A stretch of 45,931 bases of DNA. It comes from Limnobaculum eriocheiris. GTDB lineage: Bacteria > Pseudomonadota > Gammaproteobacteria > Enterobacterales > Enterobacteriaceae. The stretch spans positions 1 through 45,931 of the forward strand of contig NZ_JAJNAG010000026.1 in the NCBI RefSeq assembly GCF_021010575.1, in the 5' to 3' direction. The notes beneath the pieces were generated by a model that was given only the letters and a program-made list of their open reading frames with translations, was not told the DNA's origin and did no database searches. Positions 35,266 through 45,803 of the stretch are shown piece after piece. Made by a program: the position numbers and the translations under genes. The first letter of the stretch is position 1; the number at the start of each line of letters is the position of its first letter.

Positions 35266-36303
35266 ATGACTCATCCATCCGTGTCGATTCAGAATCTTCA
35301 TACTTTTGGTTTACCCGTTCATGCCCGGCGCGTCATTGTTGCTGAATCTGCGGAGCAATTGGTTGAAGCATGGCAGGAGTCTGAACAACAGCAGTGTTCG
35401 GCATTGCTGCTGGGCGAAGGCAGCAATATGCTGTTTTTAGAGGATTTTGACGGTTGGATTATTCAGAATCGTATTAAAGGCATGGAAATCGGCCAGTCGG
35501 CCAATAATTGGTATTTGCATGTTGGTGCTGGTGAAAACTGGCATGAGCTGGTGCGTTATGCGCTGGAGCATAATATTGCCGGATTGGAAAATCTGGCGCT
35601 AATCCCTGGCTGTGTAGGTTCTGCACCCATCCAAAATATTGGTGCCTATGGTGTTGAGCTAAAAGACGTTTGTGAATATGTCGACTTATATAACCTGAGA
35701 ACAGGAGAGTTGACTCGTCTGAAGGCTAATCAGTGCCATTTTGGTTATCGGGAAAGTATTTTTAAGCACCAGTATCGCGATGGTTATGCCATTGTTGCTG
35801 TTGGCTTAAAGCTACCGAAACAGTGGAAACCGGTACTAAGCTACGGCGACCTGCGTCAGTTTGAACCGCAAACAGTGACCCCAATGCAGGTATTTGATGC
35901 CGTTTGTGCCATGCGTACCAGCAAATTACCCGACCCTAAGGTCACCGGAAATGCCGGTAGTTTCTTTAAAAATCCGGTGGTGAGTGCTGAACAGGCTGCT
36001 GGTATTCTGAAAAACTATCCGACAGCACCACATTATCCCCAGACCGACGGCCAGGAGAAACTGGCAGCGGGCTGGTTGATTGATATGTGCCAGTTGAAAG
36101 GCCATCGTATTGGCGGTGCTGCGGTTCATCAACAGCAAGCGCTGGTACTGATTAATCAGGATAATGCCACCTCTCAGGACGTCGTTGCTTTAGCTTCCTA
36201 TGTGCAAAAGCAAGTTGCGGAACGTTTTAATGTTCTGCTGGAACCGGAAGTTCGTTTTATTGGCAAAACCGGTGAGCGTAACGCGCTTGAGGTACTGGCA
36301 TGA
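35266..36303 (+). CDS. murB: UDP-N-acetylenolpyruvoylglucosamine reductase
   Basis: MurB (345 aa; E. coli 342) reduces enolpyruvyl-UDP-GlcNAc to UDP-MurNAc in peptidoglycan synthesis, using FAD and NADPH. FAD-binding motifs GEGSNMLF and [12 protein letters not shown] are present, as is the catalytic serine in [13 protein letters not shown]. The ATG at 35266 is chosen because AGGA lies 7 bp upstream and it gives the family N-terminus; the frame is open further upstream through the repeat element, but that is not coding. It overlaps birA by 4 bp (ATGA). Confidence 0.96.
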   Translation: MTHPSVSIQNLHTFGLPVHARRVIVAESAEQLVEAWQESEQQQCSALLLGEGSNMLFLEDFDGWIIQNRIKGMEIGQSANNWYLHVGAGENWHELVRYALEHNIAGLENLALIPGCVGSAPIQNIGAYGVELKDVCEYVDLYNLRTGELTRLKANQCHFGYRESIFKHQYRDGYAIVAVGLKLPKQWKPVLSYGDLRQFEPQTVTPMQVFDAVCAMRTSKLPDPKVTGNAGSFFKNPVVSAEQAAGILKNYPTAPHYPQTDGQEKLAAGWLIDMCQLKGHRIGGAAVHQQQALVLINQDNATSQDVVALASYVQKQVAERFNVLLEPEVRFIGKTGERNALEVLA

Positions 36304-37265
36304 AAAATATCGCAGTGCCGCTACAACTGGTAAAGATATTATCTGATGGCGATTTTCATTCCGGTGAGCAAATCGGTACCGAGCTGGGAATGAGTCGGGC
36401 AGCCATCAATAAGTATATGCAAACTCTGAAGGACTGGGGGCTGGATGTATTTACCGTTCCCGGCAAAGGTTATAGTTTGCCCGCGCCAATCCAGCTACTT
36501 GACGAACAATTAATTAAGCAACGTTTGCCCGAAGGGCACGTGACCGTATTACCGGTTATTGACTCTACCAATCAGTATCTGATGGAACGGCTCGACCAAC
36601 TCCGGTCCGGCGATGCCTGCGTAGCTGAATACCAACAGTCCGGGCGTGGTCGTCGTGGGCGCCAGTGGTTTTCTCCTTTTGGTGCTAACCTCTATCTTTC
36701 TATGTTCTGGCGTCTGGAACAGGGGCCCGCTGCGGCTATTGGCCTTAGTCTGGTGATTGGTATCGTCATGGCTGAAGTGCTGAGAAAATTAGGTGCTAAA
36801 GGGGTTAAGGTGAAGTGGCCTAATGACCTGTACCTGAACGATCGTAAGCTGGCCGGAATTCTGGTGGAGCTCACGGGAAAAACCGGAGATGCCGCCAACG
36901 TGGTGATTGGTGCCGGTATTAATTTGAGTATGCGCGAGCCGGACAGTAACGTGGTCAACCAGCAATGGGCGAATCTGGCGGATAGTGGCATTGCCATCGA
37001 TCGTAACGAATTAGTGCCTTGCTTGCTTTCAACTTTGCGTGAGTCTCTGATTCAGTTTGAACAGCAAGGGTTGGCTCAGTTTGTTTCTCGCTGGCGTAAG
37101 CTGGATAACTTTATCGACCGGCCGGTGAAACTGTTGATTGGTGAACAGCAAATTCACGGTATTGCCAGAGGCATTGATAAACAGGGCGCATTATTGTTGG
37201 ATCAGGATGGCGTTCTTAAACCTTTCATCGGCGGCGAGATTTCGCTGCGTCCTGATAATGGCTAA
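36300..37265 (+). CDS. birA: Biotin-protein ligase / biotin operon repressor
   Basis: BirA (321 aa, same length as E. coli) attaches biotin to the AccB carrier and represses the bio operon. An N-terminal winged helix-turn-helix (about 20-47, [19 protein letters not shown]) precedes the biotinyl-AMP-binding GRGRRGR at 115-121, the E. coli position, then [17 protein letters not shown] and a C-terminal SH3-like domain. It is translationally coupled to murB and ends at a terminator. Confidence 0.96.
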   Translation: MKNIAVPLQLVKILSDGDFHSGEQIGTELGMSRAAINKYMQTLKDWGLDVFTVPGKGYSLPAPIQLLDEQLIKQRLPEGHVTVLPVIDSTNQYLMERLDQLRSGDACVAEYQQSGRGRRGRQWFSPFGANLYLSMFWRLEQGPAAAIGLSLVIGIVMAEVLRKLGAKGVKVKWPNDLYLNDRKLAGILVELTGKTGDAANVVIGAGINLSMREPDSNVVNQQWANLADSGIAIDRNELVPCLLSTLRESLIQFEQQGLAQFVSRWRKLDNFIDRPVKLLIGEQQIHGIARGIDKQGALLLDQDGVLKPFIGGEISLRPDNG

Positions 37266-37267
37266 TA

Positions 37268-37295
37268 AATACCCCGCATTAATTGCGGGGTATTT
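37268..37295. terminator. Bidirectional terminator between birA and coaA
   Basis: Perfect 11-bp arms (AATACCCCGCA and TGCGGGGTATT) have a 5-nt loop and flanking T/A runs. It lies between the convergent birA and coaA stops. Confidence 0.88.
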
Positions 37296-37317
37296 CATTG
37301 AACACAGGAAAGTTCGG

Positions 37318-38271
37318 TTATTTACGTAGTCGAACTTTCTCTACCGCATGATTATCCCCTTTAGTCAGAATCAGGCTGGCCCTTTCTCTGGTAGGCTGAA
37401 TATTCTGAATCAGGTTCTTTCCATTAATCTCCAGCCAGATATTGTTAGCGATATTAATCGCTTCTTCTTCAGACAACTGTGCATAGCTGTGGAAGTAAGA
37501 GTCAGGATCGGAGAATGCGCCTTTGCGGAATTTAAGGAAGCGATTAACGTACCATTGATGCAGCAGCTCTTCTTTAGCATCCACATAAATGGAGAAATCG
37601 ACAAAGTCGGAAACGAATACCCGGTGCGGTGACTGGGGATAATCCATTCCGCTTTGCAGTACGTTAAGACCTTCAAGAATCAGAATATCCGGTTGCTCAA
37701 TGGTCTGCGTCTCACCCGGTAAAATATCGTAAGTCAGATGCGAGTAAACCGGTGCTTCAACCCGCGGCACGCCTGATTTGATATCTGAAACAAAACGCAC
37801 CAGATTCTGAATATCGTAAGATTGGGGAAACCCCTTTTTCTGCATCATATCCCGTTCACGCAGAATATGGTTGGGGTGCAGAAAACCATCGGTAGTGACC
37901 AATTCAACCCGTCGGTGTTTAGACCAGCGACTCAGTAGCGCTTGTAATACCCGCGCACTGGTACTTTTACCTACGGCAACGCTACCGGCTACGCTGATAA
38001 TGTAAGGAACCCGCTGGTTTTTAATTCCCAGAAACTTCTCCAGAACCGCCTGATTTTGCAGGTTACTGTCGATGTAAAAATTTAACAGGCGTGAAAGCGG
38101 CAGATAGACCTGAGAAACTTCGTCCAGCGACAGGTCTTCGTTAATCCCTTTCAGGTTAATAATTTCTTGTTCGGTTAACGTCAATGGCTCTGAATCCCTC
38201 AGAGCTGCCCACTGCTTACGACTAAATTCCATGTAGGGGCTTAAAGTAAATAGTTGTTGTTTGTTATTCAT
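37318..38271 (-). CDS. coaA: Pantothenate kinase (type I)
   Basis: CoaA (317 aa; E. coli 316) phosphorylates pantothenate, the first step of CoA synthesis. The P-loop GSVAVGKS is at 96-103, with [10 protein letters not shown] and [15 protein letters not shown] also conserved. The ATG at 38271 gives the family N-terminus [16 protein letters not shown]; the frame is open to 38454, but the additional 61 residues are not family-like. As in E. coli it is convergent with birA. Confidence 0.95.
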   Translation of the reverse strand: MNNKQQLFTLSPYMEFSRKQWAALRDSEPLTLTEQEIINLKGINEDLSLDEVSQVYLPLSRLLNFYIDSNLQNQAVLEKFLGIKNQRVPYIISVAGSVAVGKSTSARVLQALLSRWSKHRRVELVTTDGFLHPNHILRERDMMQKKGFPQSYDIQNLVRFVSDIKSGVPRVEAPVYSHLTYDILPGETQTIEQPDILILEGLNVLQSGMDYPQSPHRVFVSDFVDFSIYVDAKEELLHQWYVNRFLKFRKGAFSDPDSYFHSYAQLSEEEAINIANNIWLEINGKNLIQNIQPTRERASLILTKGDNHAVEKVRLRK

Positions 38272-38506
38272 AAACCGTACTCTGTTGGTCAGCATCCTGT
38301 GTATTGTTATTGCGTCATAGCTGCGGGCCGAACAAGGGAATAGTCGACGTGAGGTGACATTATAGACATCTTCGGCTAAAGCCGAGTAGTTTTTGTGCCC
38401 TAATTGATAATTTCTTTGATCTTTTTGGATGACCCTCGCTGATTGGTAGCGCAAAATAACGATGATATGGGCGATAATCGTGAACGATATGATTAAGGGG
38501 CATGAT

Positions 38507-40789
38507 GTGATATCGAATGGGATACAGCTTCGGGTTAAAGGAAAGGTACAGGGGGTTGGTTTTCGCCCTTACGTATGGCAATTAGCGCACGATTTGTCGC
38601 TGGCTGGCGATGTCTGTAATGATGCTGAAGGTGTGCTGATTCGTCTGGCGATGCCGCCTGAAGACCTTTATCAAACCTTTTTGACTCAGTTATATGAGCG
38701 TTGTCCACCACTGGCTCATATAGAAAGCATTACGCCTCACGCTTTAAACTGGCAAACGTTACCGCTGGATTTTACTATTCGCAGCAGCGGTGAAGGTCAT
38801 ATGGATACTCAGGTGATACCCGATGCGGCAACGTGTTCCCATTGTCTGAGTGAGCTTTATCATTCTCAGGATCGTCGCTACCGCTACCCTTTTATTAACT
38901 GCACCCATTGTGGACCACGTTTCACGATTATTCGCAAAATGCCTTATGACCGACCCAATACGGCGATGGCTGAATTTCCTTTGTGCCCAGCCTGTTTAGC
39001 GGAATATGAATCACCGGCCGATCGTCGTTTTCATGCTCAACCTAACGCCTGCCCGGTTTGTGGTCCGCATATTTGGCTGAGTCGCAAAGGCGATCCCTCA
39101 ACGAATAAGATAATCGGAGAAGAAGCCTTGCAACAGGCCGCTGATTTATTATTAAGCGGCGGGATTTTGGCCATAAAAGGTTTAGGTGGTTTTCATTTGG
39201 CATGTGATGCCACTAATAGTGATGCCGTTAATGAGTTACGCCAGCGTAAACATCGTCCATCCAAGCCTTTGGCCGTCATGTTGCCTTCGCCGGAATGGCT
39301 GAGTTACTGTAGTCAGGAACATGATGATGCATTAAAACAGCTGTTAAAAAGCAGTCCGGCTCCGATTGTTTTGTTGACACAATCGCTGGGTTCTCCTTTA
39401 AGTGATGCTATTTGCCCGGGGCTTGATGAAGTGGGGGTGATGCTACCATCAAATCCTTTGCAGCATCTGTTGATTGGTATGGTGAACCGACCGCTGGTGA
39501 TGACTTCTGGTAATGCTTCAGGTAAACCACCTGTGCTGTCAAACCCGCAGGCGCTGGATGACTTAATCGATATTGCCGATCTGTGGCTGATGCATAATCG
39601 GGATATTGTGCAGCGGGCAGATGACTCGGTAATACGTTATCACCATGGCAAAGCGGAAATGTTACGTCGCGCCAGAGGTTATGTTCCTGATGCCATTGAA
39701 CTGCCCGGCGGCTTTGAACAGATATCGCCGATTCTTTCTATGGGTGCCGATTTGAAAAACACGTTCTGCCTGTTAAGAGGCAACGCCGCGGTACTCAGCC
39801 AGAATTTAGGAGATCTGGAGGATCTGGATATCCAGCAGCAGTATCAGCGATCGCTGACACTATTTGAGGATATCTATCATTTTGTACCAGAATCTATTGT
39901 AGTGGATGCGCATCCCGGCTATGTCAGTCATCGTTACGGCAGAGAACTGGCGGCGCAACGTGGATTACCGGTTATTGAGGTTTTGCATCATCATGCTCAT
40001 ATAGCTGCCTGTCTGGCAGAGCACGGCTGGCGAAAAGACCAGGGATCGGTAATTGGCCTGGCTCTGGATGGTTTAGGATATGGCGAGGGTGGTCAGTTAT
40101 GGGGTGGGGAGTGCCTGTTGGTTGATTATCAGCATTGCCATCATCTTGGCGGATTGCCCGCAGTAGCAATGCCGGGAGGCGATAAAGCCGCTTCTCAACC
40201 ATGGCGTAATCTGTTGGCTCAGTGGTTGCGCTTTGTACCCGACTGGCAGAAGTATTCCGCGGCTGCAATGATTACCAGAGAAAATTGGCAGCCGTTAGCC
40301 ATTGCTGTTGAGCGAGAGTTAAATTCACCGCCGGCTTCTTCTTGTGGTCGTTTGTTTGATGCCGTTGCCGCCGCACTGGCAATCTCTTCCTCTGCTATCA
40401 GCTGGGAAGGTGAGGCAGCCTGTAAACTGGAAGCACTGGCGCGGCAATGTTGTCGAACAGCTCACCCTGTGACGATGCCCGTTGTTAATAATCAGTTGGA
40501 TTTAGCAACGTTCTGGCATCAATGGTTGATATATCAGGCACCTGCTGCCGAGCGGGCCTATGCATTTCATGATGCATTAGCGCAAGGTTTTGCTACCATG
40601 GCAAAAATGTCAGCCCGGCAGCATCAAATCGATACTGTCGTACTGTCCGGTGGGGTTATGCATAATCGTCTGTTACGAGGGTTATTGGTTCACTATCTGA
40701 GAGATATGCATGTGATTTGGCCAGAATGTTTGCCGATGGGAGATGGTGGTTTATCTCTCGGGCAGGCAATTATTGCAGCAGCTCGTTAA
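38507..40789 (+). CDS. hypF: Carbamoyltransferase HypF, hydrogenase maturation
   Basis: HypF (760 aa; E. coli 750) makes the carbamoyl precursor of the cyanide ligands of the NiFe centre. An N-terminal acylphosphatase domain ([17 protein letters not shown]) is followed by zinc fingers with CxxC pairs (CSHC, CTHC, CPAC, CPVC), a YrdC-like domain ([24 protein letters not shown]) and a Kae1-like domain ([24 protein letters not shown]). The GTG at 38507 is chosen because AAGGGG lies 6 bp upstream and gives [12 protein letters not shown] as in E. coli; ATGs at 38462 and 38489 have poor sites. E. coli has hydN-hypF as a unit; here hypF is about 33 kb from hydN and I find no -24/-12 site before it. 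Confidence 0.94.
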   Translation: MISNGIQLRVKGKVQGVGFRPYVWQLAHDLSLAGDVCNDAEGVLIRLAMPPEDLYQTFLTQLYERCPPLAHIESITPHALNWQTLPLDFTIRSSGEGHMDTQVIPDAATCSHCLSELYHSQDRRYRYPFINCTHCGPRFTIIRKMPYDRPNTAMAEFPLCPACLAEYESPADRRFHAQPNACPVCGPHIWLSRKGDPSTNKIIGEEALQQAADLLLSGGILAIKGLGGFHLACDATNSDAVNELRQRKHRPSKPLAVMLPSPEWLSYCSQEHDDALKQLLKSSPAPIVLLTQSLGSPLSDAICPGLDEVGVMLPSNPLQHLLIGMVNRPLVMTSGNASGKPPVLSNPQALDDLIDIADLWLMHNRDIVQRADDSVIRYHHGKAEMLRRARGYVPDAIELPGGFEQISPILSMGADLKNTFCLLRGNAAVLSQNLGDLEDLDIQQQYQRSLTLFEDIYHFVPESIVVDAHPGYVSHRYGRELAAQRGLPVIEVLHHHAHIAACLAEHGWRKDQGSVIGLALDGLGYGEGGQLWGGECLLVDYQHCHHLGGLPAVAMPGGDKAASQPWRNLLAQWLRFVPDWQKYSAAAMITRENWQPLAIAVERELNSPPASSCGRLFDAVAAALAISSSAISWEGEAACKLEALARQCCRTAHPVTMPVVNNQLDLATFWHQWLIYQAPAAERAYAFHDALAQGFATMAKMSARQHQIDTVVLSGGVMHNRLLRGLLVHYLRDMHVIWPECLPMGDGGLSLGQAIIAAAR

Positions 40790-40863
40790 TAAGCATCTAT
40801 CATTGATCTGTTATTGGAAACTGGTGGGACAATAACGCGCGCCAATATCAGTTAAGGGTTTTT

Positions 40864-42039
40864 ATGAAATTATTTACGTTACTTTCCGCCACGGGAATGA
40901 TTTGGCTTGGTGTTCTGTTCCCCGCGTATGCACAGCATGATGAACCGCAAATGACTTATACCGGCCAAATAGGGAAATCCCCGGTGGTGGTTGAGCTGGT
41001 TGCTTCTGATTCTAATGAAGTGACGGGGCGCTATTTCTATTTACGCTATCGTAAAGATATTGCCCTGACGGGAGTTCAGTCAGAGGGGGGCAGCCTTACT
41101 CTGTATGAGAATGAAAACGTTAATGGTAAACAAAAAGCACCCTGGATGATGTTAGTTCCGACCCCGGAAGGCGGGCTAAGCGGTCAGTGGCATGGTGATA
41201 AAGCAAAAACTGCGGATGTGTCATTGTTGCCAGCGATTGTCCCGGTTGGTAAAGAACGGGAGCTGACGCCTTATCAAAATGCACTAAGTAAAGATAATCT
41301 CTATGATTATTTGCGCCTGCTGAATATGCCGTTGAAAGCTGAGAGTGAACAGGAGTTTATGGGGTATCGAATTCGCTGGTGGAAAGAGCCGGGGTCCGGT
41401 ATTCGTATGTTTGAACTATTGTCTGGCTACCCTCGGGAGCAGATGGCTCAGGTTAATGTGAGATTGAGAGAGCGTTTATGGCGTGAGGTTGTGGACTATC
41501 ATGGCTGTATGTTGGGAGGGTTATCCGGCAATTCCGGGCAGGCAGATTTTAATCAATCGGTGAAACTCACCTATTTTTCATCTTCGGTGATTAGTGCATC
41601 GGTATTTACTGATTATTACTGTGGTGGGGCACATCCTGATTTTGCTGATTCTCCCATCAATTTAGATATGAAAAGCGGCAAGGAGCTGGCGCTTGAAGAT
41701 GTCATTTGGTTGGGCAAAGGTAAGCCGGTTTATTACAACGAGCAGGGGGGAGATGATGTCAGTTTTGAAGCGTTCTCCAGTTATCGAAGCGCTGTTTTTG
41801 CCCCCTGGATTGTGGAGCAAATGCGTAAATTTCATCCTTCTCAGATGAAAAAGAGTGATGAATGTGATTATAGTACGGTTGAATATTGGTCATTTGTGAA
41901 CTGGCATTTTACTCCAAAGGGGCTCTATTTTAGCCCGTCATTTCCCCGTGTCGCCCGGGCATGTGAATATCCTGACTGGTCAGTATTACCTTATGCCGCC
42001 ATCAAAAGTCACGCCGGGAGTTTTAACATAGCTGATTAA
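40864..42039 (+). CDS. Exported hypothetical protein with DUF3298-like C-terminal domain
   Basis: This 391-aa protein has a signal peptide (MKLFTLLSATGMIWLGVLFPAYA, cleavage before QHDEP). The N-terminal half has a repeated strand pattern (YTGQIGKSPVVVELVASDSNEVTG). The C-terminal half contains YYCGGAHPDF, a motif I associate with the DUF3298 domain of envelope-associated proteins such as RsiV. It has no transmembrane anchor and lies in the periplasm or outside. Function is unknown. Confidence 0.7.
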   Translation: MKLFTLLSATGMIWLGVLFPAYAQHDEPQMTYTGQIGKSPVVVELVASDSNEVTGRYFYLRYRKDIALTGVQSEGGSLTLYENENVNGKQKAPWMMLVPTPEGGLSGQWHGDKAKTADVSLLPAIVPVGKERELTPYQNALSKDNLYDYLRLLNMPLKAESEQEFMGYRIRWWKEPGSGIRMFELLSGYPREQMAQVNVRLRERLWREVVDYHGCMLGGLSGNSGQADFNQSVKLTYFSSSVISASVFTDYYCGGAHPDFADSPINLDMKSGKELALEDVIWLGKGKPVYYNEQGGDDVSFEAFSSYRSAVFAPWIVEQMRKFHPSQMKKSDECDYSTVEYWSFVNWHFTPKGLYFSPSFPRVARACEYPDWSVLPYAAIKSHAGSFNIAD

Positions 42040-42047
42040 TCGATAGT

Positions 42048-42081
42048 GGTGCTGTAAGGATTGCATAAGTAAAACAGCACC
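42048..42081 (+). terminator. Possible weak terminator after the exported protein gene
   Basis: GGTGCTGT and ACAGCACC form a perfect 8-bp stem with a long 18-nt loop, followed by a T-containing stretch (TATCTTTCTTAATTTT). The loop length and broken T run make it weak. Confidence 0.35.
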
Positions 42082-42727
42082 GCATTGATATCTTTCTTAA
42101 TTTTAACAACACTTTAATCTGCTTATTTTTATGCGGTCTATTCTGGTTTTTAATGCGTAAAATTAAATAATGTAAATAAATTTTATTTATATGAAACATC
42201 TTTTTGTTTGTTAATCAAGTGTGTTATTAAAATATTAATACCCTTAAAAAATTTTAGTTTTTATTTCCCCTATTAAAATTCACATAAAAAGTGTTTCTTT
42301 ATGAGTGGTTAGAATAAATTTATAGCACCTTTAAGTGTGTGGTTATTTTATTTTTTTATAACCATAAGTGATATATTTTTAATCAAAAATATCATTTTAA
42401 TTTTTAATTAATTGTTTTTATTGAATTAATAATATTGTTAATCAATTGTAAATAAAAATAATTATGTATATTTGATGAGCATGAATAGTGCGTCTAGCAT
42501 TACATTAGAATAACCATCAAAAGTGTCGTTACAATTCATTTGATAGGGTGGTCAGTAAGCAACATAACATTGTTATTCATAAGTATTATCTCCGAAGCCT
42601 TTGGGAAAGCTTTTAGGGGGAGGGATGACTTATATCTGAAATCCGAAATACTAAATCTTATTTGCGGAATTCAAGGAGTGTTTAAATTGCTTATAAAAAC
42701 GGCTAATAAAAGCCGGGGGTACTCCTC
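42082..42727. other. AT-rich intergenic region upstream of the subtilisin autotransporter
   Basis: About 640 bp of strongly A/T-biased sequence with no convincing gene. An ORF at 42540-42788 overlaps the autotransporter start in another frame and has no recognisable content. The region presumably carries the autotransporter promoter and could be bound by H-NS (inference from composition). Confidence 0.5.
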
Positions 42728-45562
42728 ATGTCCTCAGAAATATCATTATTACAAAGATCTTTATATCTCACTGGAAATTCTCTTTTAATGTTAACCCTTT
42801 CCGCCTGTGGTGGGGGAGGAGGAGGAGGCGGTGGCGGCGGTGGTAATGATGGTGTTGGCGGTACTGCTGCTCCTGTCACACCTCCGGTGGTAACGTCAGC
42901 GCCAGTTATTTCGGCGACAGAACCCTTTACTCGTGATACCAACAACCAGAATCTGTTTATTACCCAGGCAGCAGAAGCGCGTATGGCGGGATATACAGGT
43001 GCTGGTGTGATTGTTGGTTTAGTAGATAGCGGAGTATTAACTTCTAATCTGGCACTTCAGGGAAAAATTGCTCAATCGCTTACTTATGTTGATCCAAGTA
43101 CTAACAATACCAGCGTGGGCGATGTCCGTGGTCATGGTACTTCGGTGGCCCAAACCTTAGCAGACCAGAGAGTTGGGCCATTCTCCGGTGGTACTGCACC
43201 CGGAGCGACAATTGTCAGTGCCCGAATTATTTCTGATACCTCTACTTCCGCGGGGACTAAGGGTTATTCATTAGCGCAGGTCAATTATGATGTGGCGAAT
43301 GCCGGCGCTAAAATTCTGAATAATTCCTGGAGTATGCCTGACTGGTCGATTACGGATACATCAACCACGAATAGCTATGTTAATGCTTATCAATACTTCG
43401 TCGTTTCCCATGGCGGGTTAGTTGTATTTGCCAGCGGTAATGACAGTGATATTACACCGACCAAAATTGCCTCTTTGCCAACGCTTGCAAATTCAGCCGC
43501 TTTAGAGAAAGGATGGCTGGTAGTGAGCGCCGTAAACGTGAACCGACCGGATGAGCTGTCTGCTTATGCAAACGCGTGTGGTATCAGCATGAATTATTGT
43601 CTGGTGGCACCGGGTACGGTATCCGTTCTGAGCCAGAATGCACAAACTGGTGAGTTAAGCACTTCACTGGTTTCTGGCACATCATTTGCCACTCCACAGG
43701 TAACGGGTGCAGCCGCGATGGTATGGCAGGCATTTCCCTATTTCACTAATGACTTAGTTCGTCAGACTTTACTGGGAACCGCAACCGATATAGGTGATCT
43801 TGGTGTTGATGCAACCTTTGGCTATGGCATGCTGAATGTTGATGCTGCAGTACGTGGACCGGCCAAATTTGATTGGGGCGATGTCAGCGTTTCATTCAAC
43901 GATTATAGCTCAACCTGGGGTAACTCAATCAGCGGTGCGGGCGGTCTGATCAAGAATGGTACCGGAACACTGATACTTGGCAAGGATGCGACCTATACCG
44001 GATTAACTCAGGTATTAGGCGGCACACTGGCTTCAAATAACGGATTAGCTTCCGCGGTAAACGTTGGCCCTTCCGGTACGCTGGATGTACGCCGCGTTGG
44101 CGGCAATGTCAATAATCAGGGCAGCGTGATATTAAGTAATGGTCAAACTAACTTTGACAGTAACTATACTCAAACGGCTGACGGTCATTTGGCGCTGATA
44201 TTAGGTTCTACACTGAATGTTAAAGGTAGTGCATCTCTGGCTGGCGATCTGCATGTCTTAGCCGTTCCTCAAGGGTATGTAACCACCACTCAACGTCAGG
44301 ACGTGTTAACGGCGCAGGGCGGAGTAACCGGGCAATTTAAAACGTTCACCAAGGCATCCGGTGTTTTTCTGGATGCGACACCTGATTACAGCAGCAATCA
44401 GGTTTGGCTAAATATCCAACGGGTACAGGCCACGAATGTGGCAGGTGTTGAATATAACGCGGCAGCAACCTCAGGCGCTACTCGGGTTGAACAAGCGTTC
44501 ACTCAGTTGGATCAACAACTGGCCAATTCACCCACTCCGGCTGATGCTAAAATGTCTGAATTTATGAGCGGAGCAGCCAGCCTGCAACAGTCACCAAATG
44601 TTCAGGCGGCTCAAGCCTCTCTGGAGAGCCTGTCCGGACAACTGCCCGCGGCCTCTATGGCAATGACCATGCAAGCGGTTAATGTTAATAACCGTCAGGT
44701 TTCTGACCACATTGCTCAACTGATGGACTCTCCGCAAAATAATGCCTGGACCGGCAATATTAATTACCAGAGCAATCTGAACAGCACGGGTTTTTCTGGT
44801 GTTAATTACAATATGAATGGTTGGGTCATGGGACAGGATGTTTTTCTGGATAAAAACACCTTTATCGGTAGCGCGCTTACCCGCAGTGATACCTATGGTA
44901 GCCTGAGCCGTGGCTCAGAAAGCAGTAGTGGTACTGTGGGTGAAGCTTCGTTGTATGGCGGTAAGATCCTTGATTCTTACTATGTTACCGGGCGTATTGC
45001 ATCCGGTTACTATGACGGTCAACAAAAACGGATGCTGCTGCTGGGTAATCAAACGGCACGAGTCAACAGCGATCAAAGCGGTAACTACTTTACTCTGGGT
45101 AGTGAAATGGGTTATCGCATGAAGAAAGAGGGCTGGCAGTTTATACCTTATGTTGATACCCAATACATCAGTCTGAAACAGGATGCCTTTAAAGAAAACG
45201 GCGCTTCTGGTTTTGGTTTACAGGCTAATGCACAGACCACCACGCGCTGGCAGGCTGGCGCAGGTGCTCGTGCCGGTTACGGTTGGGATATGGGAAGTAA
45301 AGGTAAAATTAACCTGACGGCCCAGACTCACTATCAACGGGCCATCGCTCAGGATAACGGCAGCTATAACGCCAGCTTTACCGGAGTGAATCAATATATG
45401 CCGTTGGATGGTGTTCCACTCTCTCGCGACGTAATGATGGTTGGCAGCGGCCTGGAGTGGGAGTTCTCGGATAACATGGCGCTGAATATGATGTATGAGC
45501 AGTATTTTGCTGATAACCAGCAGTCGAATATGGTGAATATGAATGTTAGCGTCAGGTTTTGA
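42728..45562 (+). CDS. Subtilisin-type (S8) autotransporter serine protease, lipoprotein-like
   Basis: This 944-aa protein starts with a lipobox (LTLSAC, Cys27) followed by twelve consecutive glycines (28-39). The S8 protease passenger has the catalytic triad Asp100 (GLVDSG), His136 (RGHGTSVA) and Ser319 (SGTSFATP), with the oxyanion Asn in ASGNDSD. A beta-helix stalk with a TGLTQVLGGTLASNNG repeat and a C-terminal beta-barrel ending NVSVRF follow. The plan recalls the neisserial NalP family: surface-tethered lipidated subtilases that process other exported proteins. A GGGGG sequence lies about 10 bp before the ATG. Confidence 0.9.
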   Translation: MSSEISLLQRSLYLTGNSLLMLTLSACGGGGGGGGGGGGNDGVGGTAAPVTPPVVTSAPVISATEPFTRDTNNQNLFITQAAEARMAGYTGAGVIVGLVDSGVLTSNLALQGKIAQSLTYVDPSTNNTSVGDVRGHGTSVAQTLADQRVGPFSGGTAPGATIVSARIISDTSTSAGTKGYSLAQVNYDVANAGAKILNNSWSMPDWSITDTSTTNSYVNAYQYFVVSHGGLVVFASGNDSDITPTKIASLPTLANSAALEKGWLVVSAVNVNRPDELSAYANACGISMNYCLVAPGTVSVLSQNAQTGELSTSLVSGTSFATPQVTGAAAMVWQAFPYFTNDLVRQTLLGTATDIGDLGVDATFGYGMLNVDAAVRGPAKFDWGDVSVSFNDYSSTWGNSISGAGGLIKNGTGTLILGKDATYTGLTQVLGGTLASNNGLASAVNVGPSGTLDVRRVGGNVNNQGSVILSNGQTNFDSNYTQTADGHLALILGSTLNVKGSASLAGDLHVLAVPQGYVTTTQRQDVLTAQGGVTGQFKTFTKASGVFLDATPDYSSNQVWLNIQRVQATNVAGVEYNAAATSGATRVEQAFTQLDQQLANSPTPADAKMSEFMSGAASLQQSPNVQAAQASLESLSGQLPAASMAMTMQAVNVNNRQVSDHIAQLMDSPQNNAWTGNINYQSNLNSTGFSGVNYNMNGWVMGQDVFLDKNTFIGSALTRSDTYGSLSRGSESSSGTVGEASLYGGKILDSYYVTGRIASGYYDGQQKRMLLLGNQTARVNSDQSGNYFTLGSEMGYRMKKEGWQFIPYVDTQYISLKQDAFKENGASGFGLQANAQTTTRWQAGAGARAGYGWDMGSKGKINLTAQTHYQRAIAQDNGSYNASFTGVNQYMPLDGVPLSRDVMMVGSGLEWEFSDNMALNMMYEQYFADNQQSNMVNMNVSVRF

Positions 45563-45649
45563 TTTGCCGTAAATTAGAGCTGAAGGTTTGGGAGTAAGTT
45601 TCGTCCGCTAATGATATTAAATCTGACTCGACTATTGTGCGGCGGCCGA

Positions 45650-45679
45650 GCAGAGGGCATTAAGGCGAATGCTCTCTGC
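45650..45679. repeat. Hairpin repeat related to the murB-proximal element
   Basis: GCAGAGGGCATT (45650-45661) pairs with AATGCTCTCTGC (45668-45679) at 11 of 12 positions around AAGGCG. The preceding CCGAG, the stem order and the GGCGAA loop edge match the inner hairpin at 35021-35052, so these are two copies of one repeat family. Confidence 0.55.
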
Positions 45680-45720
45680 ACTCCCGCGCCTTCGCACACG
45701 AATCCAGGTCGCGCAAGGGT

Positions 45721-45740
45721 GAAACACCGCAAGGTGTTTC
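45721..45740. repeat. Short perfect hairpin with GCAA loop
   Basis: GAAACACC and GGTGTTTC form an 8-bp stem with a GNRA-type tetraloop. No T run follows, so it is not a typical terminator. It lies inside the repeat-rich tail at 45600-45861. Confidence 0.4.
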
Positions 45741-45803
45741 ATAAGTGCCCGTAGCCCGGCTAGGCCCGGCGCACTCTGTATCTGATAACCACTCAGAACT
45801 CAT

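Noticed and set aside
42540-42788. 82-codon ORF overlapping the start of the subtilisin autotransporter
   Set aside because: It lacks a convincing ribosome-binding site and recognisable content and overlaps a well-supported gene in another frame.
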